NCBI GenBank assembly: GCA_027001525.1
Contig: JALTMR010000526.1
Span: 1-22,007 of the forward strand
Direction: 5' to 3'
DNA length: 22,007 bases
Origin: Gammaproteobacteria bacterium
GTDB taxonomy: Bacteria > Pseudomonadota > Gammaproteobacteria > Tenderiales > Tenderiaceae
The notes under the pieces: generated by a model
Seen by the model: the letters and a program-made list of their open reading frames with translations, nothing else
Told to the model about the DNA's origin: nothing
Database searches by the model: none
Shown: piece by piece, positions 7,087 through 16,391 of the stretch
Layout: the number at the start of each line of letters is the position of its first letter
Position numbering within the stretch: position 1 is the stretch's first letter
Program-made: the position numbers and the translations under genes

Positions 7087-8445
7087 TTGGCGGAAACAAC
7101 GACACCATCGACATCCATATCAGCCAGCAACCGGATTCTGAAGTTGCTCAAAGGGCTGTCCGCCACACCCACCGGGCAGAAGGTCTACAGCCACATCCGT
7201 CGCAATCTGGAGCAACTGGAACAGGGCAAGGCCAAGACAGAGCAGGCCTACATGGACCTGCTCAACGCGCTGCTGGACATTGCCACCTCCCACTTCCCCG
7301 AGGGCTCGGAACAGGGCATCGAGCTGCAGCTCATTCGGCTGAGCCTGGTTGAGGGCATCAGCACGGAGGAGCTGCACCAGCTCACCAGCCAGATCCGCAC
7401 CGTGGTTCAACCGCAGCCGGCGGAAAAGCAGGAACCCGATTTTCTCGCCCAGGCCATCAGCCCCTTGCTGCTGGCCCAAAACAACACCCAGGCGCTCACC
7501 CCGCCCACACGGGCAGATGACGAACAGCCCCACGAGGCCAACGAGCTGCACACCATCAGACCGAGCCAGCAGATTGACCTGATCTACCAGAACCAGCTCG
7601 ACAGAACCCGGGACTCGATCCAGACCATTCAGAATCAGCTTGGGGAGGAAATTGTCACCTCCATGCAGATCAACGATGAGCTGGCGGCCCTGCTCAAAGA
7701 TACGATGCAGACCCTCACCACCTTCAAGAGTGACGACGACACCGAGCAGGCACTGCGCAACGGCTACATCAAACAGTGCACCGAGCTGCTGACACGCCAC
7801 CACAGCCTGGTATCCAAGCTGGACAAGAGCTACAACAAACTGCACCTGCTCGAATCCACCAGCCAGCACCTGGACGACGAGCTGACCCACCTGCACCGCT
7901 TGAGCCTGACCGATGAACTCACCGAACTGCCGAATCGGCGCGCCTTTATCCGCCGCCTGGAGGACGAGGTTGCCAGAAGCCAGCGCTATAAAACGCCTCT
8001 GGCCCTGGCCATCATCGATCTCGATAAATTCAAACGCATCAACGACCAACACGGCCACGCGGCAGGCGACACGGTATTGCAGTGTTTCGCCAGGAACATG
8101 CTGTCCGTATTCCGCCACCACGACACCACAGCCCGTTATGGCGGTGAAGAGTTTGCGGTACTGATGCCAAACACGGATATTGATGGCGCATTCAGGGCGC
8201 TGGAGAAGATTCGCTATATCGCCAAGGAGAGCACCTGTACGCTGGATAACGGCGAAGAGATTCCCATGCCCAGTTTTTCTGCCGGTGTGGCGCTCTATAC
8301 CGCCGACGAAAGCCAGGACGAGCTACTCAACCGGGCCGACATGGCCATGTACCGGGCCAAACAGATGGGGCGTTCCCGCATCGAGGTGCACTCCACCTTG
8401 TCCGATCAGAAAAATATCAGCGAGGCACAAAAAAACCCGTCTTAA
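7087..8445 (+). CDS. Soluble diguanylate cyclase (GGDEF domain) with coiled-coil sensor part
   Basis: The protein should make cyclic di-GMP from two GTP. The GGDEF domain occupies about residues 275-440. It begins LSLTDELTELPNRRAF, and its active-site loop is GGEEF at 352-356. The inhibitory I-site RHHD (343-346) lies exactly five residues before it, so both catalysis and product inhibition look intact. The N-terminal ~270 residues have no membrane segment. They are Leu/Gln/Glu-rich, with likely coiled coils around residues 160-270, and match no sensor domain I know. The start is TTG (7087-7089), with AAGGA about 8 bases upstream; no ATG in frame would give this N-terminus. It is divergent from glyA and convergent with secF. 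Its stop codon lies in the loop of a terminator for the opposite strand. Confidence 0.93.
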   Translation: MAETTTPSTSISASNRILKLLKGLSATPTGQKVYSHIRRNLEQLEQGKAKTEQAYMDLLNALLDIATSHFPEGSEQGIELQLIRLSLVEGISTEELHQLTSQIRTVVQPQPAEKQEPDFLAQAISPLLLAQNNTQALTPPTRADDEQPHEANELHTIRPSQQIDLIYQNQLDRTRDSIQTIQNQLGEEIVTSMQINDELAALLKDTMQTLTTFKSDDDTEQALRNGYIKQCTELLTRHHSLVSKLDKSYNKLHLLESTSQHLDDELTHLHRLSLTDELTELPNRRAFIRRLEDEVARSQRYKTPLALAIIDLDKFKRINDQHGHAAGDTVLQCFARNMLSVFRHHDTTARYGGEEFAVLMPNTDIDGAFRALEKIRYIAKESTCTLDNGEEIPMPSFSAGVALYTADESQDELLNRADMAMYRAKQMGRSRIEVHSTLSDQKNISEAQKNPS

Positions 8446-8454
8446 ACAGACGGG
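8429..8454 (-). terminator. Rho-independent terminator of the queA-tgt-yajC-secDF unit, overlapping the 3' end of the diguanylate cyclase gene
   Basis: CCCGTCT (8436-8442) and AGACGGG (8448-8454) form a perfect 7-bp stem with a 5-nt loop. Read on the - strand the stem is followed by seven T (complement of A 8429-8435), a classic intrinsic terminator about 42 bp past the secF stop. The + strand gene's last codons and its TAA (8443-8445) lie inside this structure. On the + strand the stem is followed only by CTCTTGATCTT, so it is weak in that direction. Confidence 0.85.
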
Positions 8455-8495
8455 CTCTTGATCTTCAGTGCCTCCAGGGCCGTGCCAGATTGGCG

Positions 8496-9431
8496 CTACG
8501 GAAGCGCGTCCTCCTCGGCATCAGCGCCCTCTTTCTCAACCGGCATAAGATCTTCCTTGCTCACACCCAGGATCAACGCCAAGCTACTGGCGACATAGAT
8601 CGAAGAGTAGGTCCCCACCAGCACACCAATAATCAACGCCTGGGAGAAGGCATGAATAATCTCCCCCCCAAAGCTGAAGAGTGCAATCAGTACCAACAGT
8701 GTTGTTACCGAGGTCATGATGGTACGCGACAGAGTTTGGGTCACGGAGCTGTTGATGATCTGCTCCGAGGTGCCTTTACGCATTTTGCGGAAATTTTCCC
8801 GAATCCGGTCGTAAACAACGATGGTGTCGTTTAACGAATAACCGATAACGGCCAGCACCGCTGCCAGTACTGTCAGATCAAATGGCAGCTGCATCACGGA
8901 AAAGACGCCCAGCGTGATCACAACATCGTGCACCAGGGCCATCACCGCACCGAGGGAAAAACGAATTTCAAACCGCAGATAAACGTAGATCAAAATACCC
9001 GCCAGGGCGGCCAACATAGCCAGGCCCCCGTCTTCAGCCAGCTCGTCACCCACCTGGGGCCCGACAAATTCGACCCGCCTCAGCTCGATGCTCCCGTCAT
9101 CATTCAGAGCATCCAGCACTCGCGTACTCAGATCCGCAGAGCTTTCACCCGTTGGGGCAAGACGAATCAAAACATCCTGAGAGGTACCAAAGTGCTGCAC
9201 GGTTGCGCCACTAAAACCGGCATCATCCAGCTCCTGACGTACAACAGAGAGATCCGCCGAGGCCGGATAACCCAGCTCAATCAAGGTGCCACCGGTAAAA
9301 TCGATGCCAAAGTTCAACCCCCGCGTCGCCAGGGAGGCAATGGAGATGAGCAGCAAGATAACGGAAAGCGAAATCGCCAGCTTCCGCTTGCTCATGAAAT
9401 CGATAGTATTTTTAGGATCAATCAGTTGCAT
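8496..9431 (-). CDS. secF: Protein translocase subunit SecF
   Basis: SecF forms the inner-membrane SecDF complex, which uses the proton gradient to draw exported proteins through SecYEG. The 311-residue product has one N-terminal membrane helix (about residues 17-36) followed by NFGIDFTGGTLIELGYP, the typical start of its periplasmic domain. A five-helix RND-like bundle follows from about residue 130, with GYSLNDTIVVYDRIRENFR and the conserved SRTIMTSVTTLLVLIAL. The start MQLIDPKNTIDFMSKRK is like other SecF N-termini; a later Met at residue 13 would cut this off. It follows secD by 35 bp. A charged tail (KEGADAEEDALP) ends the protein. Confidence 0.97.
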   Translation of the reverse strand: MQLIDPKNTIDFMSKRKLAISLSVILLLISIASLATRGLNFGIDFTGGTLIELGYPASADLSVVRQELDDAGFSGATVQHFGTSQDVLIRLAPTGESSADLSTRVLDALNDDGSIELRRVEFVGPQVGDELAEDGGLAMLAALAGILIYVYLRFEIRFSLGAVMALVHDVVITLGVFSVMQLPFDLTVLAAVLAVIGYSLNDTIVVYDRIRENFRKMRKGTSEQIINSSVTQTLSRTIMTSVTTLLVLIALFSFGGEIIHAFSQALIIGVLVGTYSSIYVASSLALILGVSKEDLMPVEKEGADAEEDALP

Positions 9432-9466
9432 TGGTGTATACCCTGTTCCTGTTCTCGTCCGCCACT

Positions 9467-11326
9467 CTAGATAGACAGCGCCTTAACACGGCGGCCACCG
9501 TACGTTACGTTAGCCAGTGCCCGCGTCACCATAATGGCGGTGAACATGGAGGCCAAAATACCGATAGACAACGTCACAGCAAAGCCCTTTACCGGGCCAG
9601 CTCCCAATGCAAACAGCACAATAGCCGCAATGAAAGTGGTGATATTGGCATCCACGATGGTGGCCGCCGCCTTCTCGTAACCGGAGTTAATCGCCGCTTG
9701 CGGGGTGACGCCGTTTTTCAGTTCTTCGCGAATACGCTCAAAGATCAGCACGTTGGCATCCACCGCCATGCCCACCGTCAGGACGATACCGGCAATGCCC
9801 GGCAACGTCAGTGTGGCCTGCAACATGGAGAGCACCGCAATGATAATGACGAGATTCAACGCCAGTGCCACGTTGGCCATCATGCCAAACCCTTTGTAGT
9901 AAATCGCCATGAATACCAACACCAGCAGGAAGCCGATAATGACCGACTTAACGCCCTTGTCGATATTGTCTTGCCCCAAACTTGGCCCCACGGTTCGTTC
10001 TTCAATAATTTCGATAGGAGCGGACAGCGCGCCGGCGCGCAGCAACAGGGCCAGATCACGCCCCTCTTCGGCGCTGTCCAGGCCCGTGGTCTGGAAACGC
10101 TTACCAAATGGTTCGCGGATGGTCGCCAGACTGATCACCTCTTCCACCACCCGTTTGGTTTTAACCACCTCGCCATCAACCACCTTGGTATCAATTTTGT
10201 TCTCGATGTAAACAACCGCCATCAACTTGCCAACATTCTCCTTGGTGTTGTTGAGCATCTTCTTCGCGCCTTTGGCATCCAAAATCACGGTCACCATGGG
10301 GCTGCCATCCTGGGTATCGATGCCGGAGCGAGCATCGACGATGGAATCGCCGGTCACAATAATGCGATTTTTCAGCAGCACGTAGCCGCCTTCACGCTTT
10401 TTATAGAGCCGCGTTCCCGCCGGCACGCGACCATTAATCGCATCCTGCACGTCATGAGACTCATCGGCCATGCGATATTCCAGCGTGGCTGTCGCGCCCA
10501 GGATCTCCTTGGCGCGTGCCGTGTCCTGCACCCCGGGCAACTGGACGACGATACGACTCTCACCCTGACGCTGGATCAACGGCTCGGCCACGCCCAGCTC
10601 GTTGACACGATTACGCAAAGTGGTGATGTTCTGCTGCACGGCGAAGCTGCGGGTTTCACGGATTTCAGCCTTACCAAGCTTGAGTTTGAGGAAGTAGGCA
10701 TTACCGCCCTCACTCTCCTCTACGATCAGATCGCGATACTCCTTGCGGATCAGGTTTTCTGCTTTGGCCCTGACGTCAGCAGTGCGGAACTTAATATCCA
10801 CGCCCCCCTGGGGGTTGCGCTTGATGGTGAGGTAACGAATTTTCTCACCCCGCAACAACATCCGGAAATCCCCGACATAGCGCTCCTCGGCCATGGCCAC
10901 GGCGGCATCCGTATCCACCTCCATCAGGAAGTGGACCCCGCCGCGCAAATCCAGCCCCAGATACATCGGCTGCCCACCCATGGCCCGAAGCCAGTCGGGC
11001 GTCGCCGGTGCCAGGTTCAGAGCCAGAATATAACCCTCGGTCAACACCTTCTCCAGGTTATCTCTGGCTCTGAGCTGATCTTCAGTGTTGGCGAAACGCA
11101 CGATCAGCCCCCGGTCAGTCATCTCCATTCTCTTGTCATCGATGCCGATGCGCTTGAGCTCTGCCCGCACAGTCTCGACCGTGGCGTCATTGATGCTGAC
11201 ACCACGATTTGAGGAGATCTGCACCGCAGGATCTTCGCCATAGAGGTTCGGCAGTGCATAGAGGGCACTGACCAGCACAACGACGACGATGAGAAGATTC
11301 TTCCACCAGGGGTATTGATTAATCAT
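9467..11326 (-). CDS. secD: Protein translocase subunit SecD
   Basis: SecD is the larger partner of SecF in the proton-driven export accessory complex. The 619-residue length is normal. The start MINQYPWWKNLLIVVVVLVSALYALPNLYG gives the first membrane helix. A large periplasmic part follows, with MYLGLDLRGGVHFLMEVDTD near residue 120, VVQLPGVQDTARAKEILG, and a P1/head region. The five C-terminal helices begin near residue 450 and include VGMAVDANVLIFERIREEL, whose Asp is the conserved proton-relay residue, and TTFIAAIVLFALGAGPVKGFA. It lies 27 bp after yajC and 35 bp before secF. The region around the start lacks a strong Shine-Dalgarno. Confidence 0.98.
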   Translation of the reverse strand: MINQYPWWKNLLIVVVVLVSALYALPNLYGEDPAVQISSNRGVSINDATVETVRAELKRIGIDDKRMEMTDRGLIVRFANTEDQLRARDNLEKVLTEGYILALNLAPATPDWLRAMGGQPMYLGLDLRGGVHFLMEVDTDAAVAMAEERYVGDFRMLLRGEKIRYLTIKRNPQGGVDIKFRTADVRAKAENLIRKEYRDLIVEESEGGNAYFLKLKLGKAEIRETRSFAVQQNITTLRNRVNELGVAEPLIQRQGESRIVVQLPGVQDTARAKEILGATATLEYRMADESHDVQDAINGRVPAGTRLYKKREGGYVLLKNRIIVTGDSIVDARSGIDTQDGSPMVTVILDAKGAKKMLNNTKENVGKLMAVVYIENKIDTKVVDGEVVKTKRVVEEVISLATIREPFGKRFQTTGLDSAEEGRDLALLLRAGALSAPIEIIEERTVGPSLGQDNIDKGVKSVIIGFLLVLVFMAIYYKGFGMMANVALALNLVIIIAVLSMLQATLTLPGIAGIVLTVGMAVDANVLIFERIREELKNGVTPQAAINSGYEKAAATIVDANITTFIAAIVLFALGAGPVKGFAVTLSIGILASMFTAIMVTRALANVTYGGRRVKALSI

Positions 11327-11353
11327 GACCGGTTTCGTCCCGAAACTTCGCTG

Positions 11354-11704
11354 TTAGGATGATTTGTTTTCTTTCTCAACTTTCACCGTACCCTTGGGCA
11401 GCAGCGAAGCAACGGCGGTCCGCTGAACCTGAACCTGCACGCCATCAGCGATCAGCAGGGTCACAAAACTGTCATCCAGCTTGGTGATGCGACCGGCAAT
11501 GCCACCACTGGTGACGATCTCATCGTGTTTGGACAAGGTTTCAGTCATTTTCTTGTGTTCTTTCTGGCGCTTGATCTGCGGCCGCAGCAGCAAAAAATAG
11601 AAAACCAGAAAGATCAGAATCAGGGGAATGAAGCCGGCCAGACCCGGATCACCGGCAGCACCTGCTGCATCCTGCGCCACAGCATCAGAAATAAAGAAAC
11701 TCAT
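11354..11704 (-). CDS. yajC: Sec translocon accessory subunit YajC
   Basis: YajC is a small inner-membrane protein that associates with SecDF and SecYEG. The 116-residue product has a short N-terminal segment, one membrane helix at about residues 22-41 (GFIPLILIFLVFYFLLLRPQ) and the conserved RPQIKRQKEHKKM junction. A cytosolic part follows with GDEIVTSGGIAGRI-like residues, here KHDEIVTSGGIAGRITKLDD. ATG 11702-11704 has a strong upstream AGGAAGG about 7 bases away. It precedes secD by 27 bp. A 92-bp gap (11705-11796) separates it from tgt; I see no terminator there, so read-through from tgt is likely. Confidence 0.97.
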   Translation of the reverse strand: MSFFISDAVAQDAAGAAGDPGLAGFIPLILIFLVFYFLLLRPQIKRQKEHKKMTETLSKHDEIVTSGGIAGRITKLDDSFVTLLIADGVQVQVQRTAVASLLPKGTVKVEKENKSS

Positions 11705-11796
11705 TTTTTGCCTTCCTCAATGAAAATTTCGACCACATGAAACACGACCAACGGGGGCTATCTCACTCGACAACCACCCCAGCATAAAGCGCGCAA

Positions 11797-12915
<1,119 letters not shown>

Positions 12916-12922
12916 TCAATAA

Positions 12923-13978
12923 CTACTCGCTGAGATCGGATGCGCGAGCGCCCTTTTGGGGGAAGATCAACATCGCATCACCGTAACTGAAGAATCGGTA
13001 ACGCTCGGTCACCGCATGCCTGTAGGTCGCCATTGTATGCTCATAACCCCCAAAGGCAGAAACCAGCATCATCAAGGTGGACTCTGGCAGATGAAAATTG
13101 GTAATCAACACGTCCACTGATTTGAAGGTGTAACCCGGTGTAATAAAAAGCCTGGTCTGCCCGGCATAGGGAATCAATTTACCGCTCTGGGAAGCTGACT
13201 CCAGGCTCCTCACAGCGGTGGTGCCCACCGCCACCACGCGGCCACCGTTTTTGCGGGTTTGGCGAATTTTCTGACACACCTCTTCGCTTACATCAACATA
13301 CTCGCCATGCATGACATGATCTTTCAGATCATCCGCCCGCACCGGCTGGAATGTGCCGGCCCCCACATGCAGCGTGACAAAAACCGTCTCCACCCCCTTG
13401 CGACGCAACGCTTCAAATATCGCCTCATCGAAATGGAGACCCGCTGTTGGCGCTGCCACGGCTCCGGGCTTGTCGGCGTAGACGGTTTGGTAGCGCTGAT
13501 GATCGCTCAACTCGTCAGGGCGCTGTATATAGGGAGGCAAGGGGATGTGCCCATACTGCTCCAGGACGTCAAACACGTTGCGATCAGTCTGAAATTCCAA
13601 CTCGAACAACTCGCCTTGACGCCCCTTCATCAGCACCTCCAGCTCGCCCTCCAGCGTCAACCTCGCCCCGGCCTTGGGGGCTTTGCTGGCACGCAGGTGG
13701 GCGTGGACAGTCTTGTCCGAAACAACCCGCTCCACCAGGACCTCGACTTTACCGCCGGTCTCCTTCTGGCCGTGCAGGCGGGCAGGAATAACGCGCGTGT
13801 CATTCAGCACCAGAACATCGCCCGGATTAAGAAACTCGATGATGTCGCTGAACTGGCGATCTTCATAGGTTTTTTGAGCACCATCCATCACCAGTAAACG
13901 GCTCGCGGATCGCACCTCCAGCGGCTGCTGGGCAATCAGCTCGGGCGGTAATTTATAATTAAAATCACTACGTTGCAT
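12923..13978 (-). CDS. queA: S-adenosylmethionine:tRNA ribosyltransferase-isomerase
   Basis: QueA transfers and isomerises the ribosyl group of S-adenosylmethionine onto preQ1-tRNA, giving epoxyqueuosine. The 351-residue product starts [20 protein letters not shown], the standard family start, so I use ATG 13976-13978; the frame runs on to 14044 without homology. Other landmarks: [65 protein letters not shown], and [19 protein letters not shown] near the end. It heads the queA-tgt-yajC-secD-secF unit and is divergent from the tRNA-Leu gene; its promoter must lie in 13979-14146. Confidence 0.98.
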   Translation of the reverse strand: MQRSDFNYKLPPELIAQQPLEVRSASRLLVMDGAQKTYEDRQFSDIIEFLNPGDVLVLNDTRVIPARLHGQKETGGKVEVLVERVVSDKTVHAHLRASKAPKAGARLTLEGELEVLMKGRQGELFELEFQTDRNVFDVLEQYGHIPLPPYIQRPDELSDHQRYQTVYADKPGAVAAPTAGLHFDEAIFEALRRKGVETVFVTLHVGAGTFQPVRADDLKDHVMHGEYVDVSEEVCQKIRQTRKNGGRVVAVGTTAVRSLESASQSGKLIPYAGQTRLFITPGYTFKSVDVLITNFHLPESTLMMLVSAFGGYEHTMATYRHAVTERYRFFSYGDAMLIFPQKGARASDLSE

Positions 13979-14032
13979 GGCGGGCGATGTTATCAGGTTA
14001 CGTTGGTGCGGGCGAGTACGGGGGCTCCCCAC

Positions 14033-14060
14033 TTGTCCTTTCAAACAAATGAGTTATAAT
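14033..14060 (+). promoter_or_regulatory. Strong promoter of the tRNA-Leu gene
   Basis: TTGTCC (14033-14038) and a perfect TATAAT (14055-14060) are separated by 16 bp and followed by a GC-rich GCGCAGC discriminator. That discriminator is typical of stable-RNA promoters under growth-rate/stringent control. The transcript would have a leader of about 80 nt before tRNA-Leu. Confidence 0.75.
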
Positions 14061-14103
14061 GCGCAGCTCTTGGGAAACGGGGCTTCCACCAGGCCCAATA
14101 TTC

Positions 14104-14117
14104 GTCGCCATGGCGAC
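14104..14117. repeat. Perfect 14-bp palindrome GTCGCCATGGCGAC in the tRNA leader
   Basis: The palindrome lies between the promoter and the tRNA, flanked by loosely symmetrical ATATT/AATAT sequences. It could be a hairpin in the precursor, a processing signal or a protein-binding site. None of these is shown by the sequence. Confidence 0.5.
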
Positions 14118-14146
14118 TCAATATCATCCCTGATGACTCGCTCTCT

Positions 14147-14232
14147 GCCGGAGTGGTGGAATGGTAGACACGTTGGATTCAAAATCCAATGCTGGCAACA
14201 GCGTGCCGGTTCAAGTCCGGCCTCCGGTACCA
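14147..14232 (+). tRNA. tRNA-Leu (anticodon CAA)
   Basis: The 86-nt sequence folds as a class II tRNA. The acceptor strands are GCCGGAG and CTCCGGT (first pair G-U), followed by an encoded CCA end. The D arm region is TGGTGGAATGGTAGACAC and the anticodon stem TTGGA/TCCAA. Its loop TTCAAAA places CAA at 34-36. A long variable arm (TGCTGGCAACAGCG) and a T arm GCCGG-TTCAAGT-CCGGC follow. The long variable arm and anticodon fit tRNA-Leu reading UUG codons. Confidence 0.97.
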
Positions 14233-14242
14233 TATTTAGAAA

Positions 14243-14272
14243 GTCGTGCTGCTTCTGTGGCACGGCTTTTTT
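14243..14272 (+). terminator. Rho-independent terminator after tRNA-Leu
   Basis: GTCGTGC (14243-14249) pairs with GCACGGC (14260-14266), including one G-U pair, and is followed by six T (14267-14272). It lies 10 bp past the tRNA CCA end. Confidence 0.85.
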
Positions 14273-14487
14273 ATTGCCTGTTATATGCAAAATAGTTCGG
14301 GAGAAATACGCCGCGCTAAAGATTCCCACAAGCGGGCCGTTCACAAACAGGTCAAACAAATTCACAACAGCACAAAAAAAGCACGACGGACGTTACGTTA
14401 GGCTGACCTCAATTTAGCCATGCAGGATGCAAACAACCCAGGCCACCAGGCTGGTGCTGACATCGACAAACCGCATGGAGATTCGCT

Positions 14488-14850
14488 ATGAAACGCAGTT
14501 CAAAAACAGTTCTGGCATTGCTTCCCGCCTTGTTCACCCTCTCTTTCAACGCCGCGGCCTGCAACCCAATTGGTCACAACGATCTTGATGGCGTCAAAAT
14601 GAATGCTATTGCCATGATGCAGGAGGGCACCGAGGCCACGCTGTGGAACTTCCATACAAACCGCTGCCAAAAACTGTCTCAGGCGGTTAGCGATTTGAGT
14701 CACAGTAACTTCCTGCCCCAGGATGAGACATCGCAAGGCCTCTACAATCACTACCGCTCCCAGGGTTCAACTCAGCAAGCGGCGCTGCAACGTGTTTACA
14801 ATTTTCAGCTGATTGAACAGTACACTGTTCAAGTGGCCTCCAGGCGCTAA
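14488..14850 (+). CDS. Small exported protein of unknown function
   Basis: I do not recognise this 120-residue protein. It begins with a clear Sec signal peptide: basic MKRSSK, a hydrophobic stretch at residues 7-20, then NAAAC with likely cleavage before Cys25. The residue at -3 is Ala, so this is a poor lipobox; a lipoprotein is possible but a soluble periplasmic protein is more likely. The mature part is about 95 residues, Gln/Asn-rich and mostly helical in appearance, with a second Cys in TNRCQKL that could pair with Cys25. ATG 14488-14490 has GGAG 7 bases upstream. The 215 bp before it (14273-14487) hold no gene I can support, only a small CACCAG-g-CTGGTG inverted repeat at 14444-14456. 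A strong terminator follows, so it looks like a single-gene transcript. Confidence 0.75.
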   Translation: MKRSSKTVLALLPALFTLSFNAAACNPIGHNDLDGVKMNAIAMMQEGTEATLWNFHTNRCQKLSQAVSDLSHSNFLPQDETSQGLYNHYRSQGSTQQAALQRVYNFQLIEQYTVQVASRR

Positions 14851-14852
14851 AT

Positions 14853-14889
14853 AAAAAAGGCCGGAGCAGTATGGCTGCCCCGGCCTTTT
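14853..14889. terminator. Bidirectional terminator between the small exported protein gene and malQ
   Basis: AAAAGGCCGG (14855-14864) pairs perfectly with CCGGCCTTTT (14880-14889). An inner GCAG/CTGC pair (14866-14869 with 14875-14878) extends the stem. T-runs follow in both directions, so it can end both the + strand gene (stop 14850) and the - strand malQ (stop 14910). Confidence 0.9.
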
Positions 14890-14909
14890 CTCTCTCCGGG
14901 CATAAGACG

Positions 14910-16391
14910 CTAACACCGGCCATATAACTCAACCAGCTGGCGCAGGCGCGATGCAAGCCCTCCATCAACCTGCTCCCATTTGAAGCGCCACTGCCAGTTA
15001 CCCTCAGCCACACCGGGGATATTCATTCGATCTTCAGCCCCCAGACACAGCACATCCTGCATCGGGATGACAGCCAGGCGTGATACGGAAGCGAAGGCGC
15101 TACGAATCAGTAGCCAGGGCATAACCTCATCGGGGTGGCCATAGTACTCGGCAATGCGCATTTTCTGACTTTCGTTCAACTCGTCGTACCAACCCAGGGT
15201 CGTGTTGTTATCGTGCGTGCCGGTATAGACCACCGAGTCCAGACTGTGATTGTGTGGCAGATAGGGGTTAGTGGCGTCCCCATCAAAGGCAAATTGCAAT
15301 ATCTTCATCCCTGGCAGGTTATATTTTTTCCTGAGGGCATCGACCTCATCGGTGATAATACCCAGATCCTCCGCCACCAGCGGCAATGACTCAAAGGCCT
15401 CTTGCAGGGCGGCAAACAAGGCGTCCCCAGGCGCTTTTACCCAGCGGCCATTGATGGCCGTCTCTTCGTGGGCGGGAATTTCCCAAAAGGCTTCAAAGCC
15501 ACGAAAATGGTCGATACGCAACCAGTCGAACATCTCCAGCTGGGTAGCAAAACGCTGCTTCCACCACTTGAAACCATCCTCCTCCATTCGATCCCAGCGA
15601 TAGTGAGGATTGCCCCACCGCTGACCCGTTTCAGAAAAGTAATCGGGCGGGACACCTGCTACCGTCTGGGCATTCCCATGCTCGTCCAGCGTAAAATATT
15701 CGCGATGACACCACACCTCGGCACTGTCGTGGGCCACAAAAATCGGTACATCGCCAAACAGTTTTACACCGTGATGGCGGGCGTGATCGTGCAGTTCACG
15801 CCACTGCATGAAAAAGACAAACTGCTCGAAACACGTCTGTTCAGTCTCATGAAACAGCAACGCCTGAATCTCACGCAGAGCAGCAGGCTCCCGGTCACGC
15901 AACGGTTCAGGCCAATCAAGCCAGTGACGACAACCTTGATGCCTCCGGATGGCTTCAAACAGTGCGTAATCAATCAACCAATGGTCGTGCTTGGCTCGAA
16001 ACTGTTCGTAGGCGACTTTATCATCGTCGGAAATATGGAGCAGAAAACCATCGCGCGCAGCGATCAGCCGTTGCTGACGGTAGCTGGCGAGATCCTCAAC
16101 CACCACCTCTTCGGGCTGCAACCAGCCACGCGCTTCCAACCACTGCAAACTGATAAGCGAAGGGTTGCCGGCGTGAACAGACAGGGCAGTATAGGGTGAA
16201 AGATCACCGTGGGTCGGGGCAATCGGCAACATCTGCCAGGCCGCCATGCCCGCACTGGCCAGGAACTCGACAAAACGATGAGCTTCGAAACCTATGTCAC
16301 CATTGCCCAGCCCACCGGGCAAGGAGGTGGGATGCAATAAAACAGCTGCACGACGGTCACACGTCGGGCACGGACAAATATCACTACTCAC
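14910..16391 (-). CDS. malQ: 4-alpha-glucanotransferase (amylomaltase, GH77)
   Basis: MalQ disproportionates maltodextrins by moving 1,4-linked glucan segments and releasing glucose, which recycles products of glycogen or starch breakdown. The 493-residue protein begins with family-typical RRAAVLLHPTSLPGGLGNGDIG. It carries the GH77 catalytic triad by position and motif: Asp294 in LRIDHFRG, Glu341 in VAEDLG and Asp394 in GTHDNNT. AGVPPDYFSETGQRWGNPHY is the conserved 250s loop region. Its length is that of the short amylomaltase type. The start is GTG (16389-16391), overlapping the TGA of the upstream GH57 gene (GTGA), so translation is coupled. A Cys-rich start (CPCPTC) precedes the fold. 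Confidence 0.96.
   Translation of the reverse strand: MSSDICPCPTCDRRAAVLLHPTSLPGGLGNGDIGFEAHRFVEFLASAGMAAWQMLPIAPTHGDLSPYTALSVHAGNPSLISLQWLEARGWLQPEEVVVEDLASYRQQRLIAARDGFLLHISDDDKVAYEQFRAKHDHWLIDYALFEAIRRHQGCRHWLDWPEPLRDREPAALREIQALLFHETEQTCFEQFVFFMQWRELHDHARHHGVKLFGDVPIFVAHDSAEVWCHREYFTLDEHGNAQTVAGVPPDYFSETGQRWGNPHYRWDRMEEDGFKWWKQRFATQLEMFDWLRIDHFRGFEAFWEIPAHEETAINGRWVKAPGDALFAALQEAFESLPLVAEDLGIITDEVDALRKKYNLPGMKILQFAFDGDATNPYLPHNHSLDSVVYTGTHDNNTTLGWYDELNESQKMRIAEYYGHPDEVMPWLLIRSAFASVSRLAVIPMQDVLCLGAEDRMNIPGVAEGNWQWRFKWEQVDGGLASRLRQLVELYGRC

Noticed and set aside
9501-9512. Shared short sequence TACGTTACGTTAG-like in secD and at 14390-14401
   Set aside because: A single 11-12 base match, one copy inside coding sequence, is compatible with chance; no further copies were noticed.
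13979-14044. Longer queA start adding 22 residues
   Set aside because: MQRSDF is the standard start; the extension runs through the promoter region shared with tRNA-Leu.
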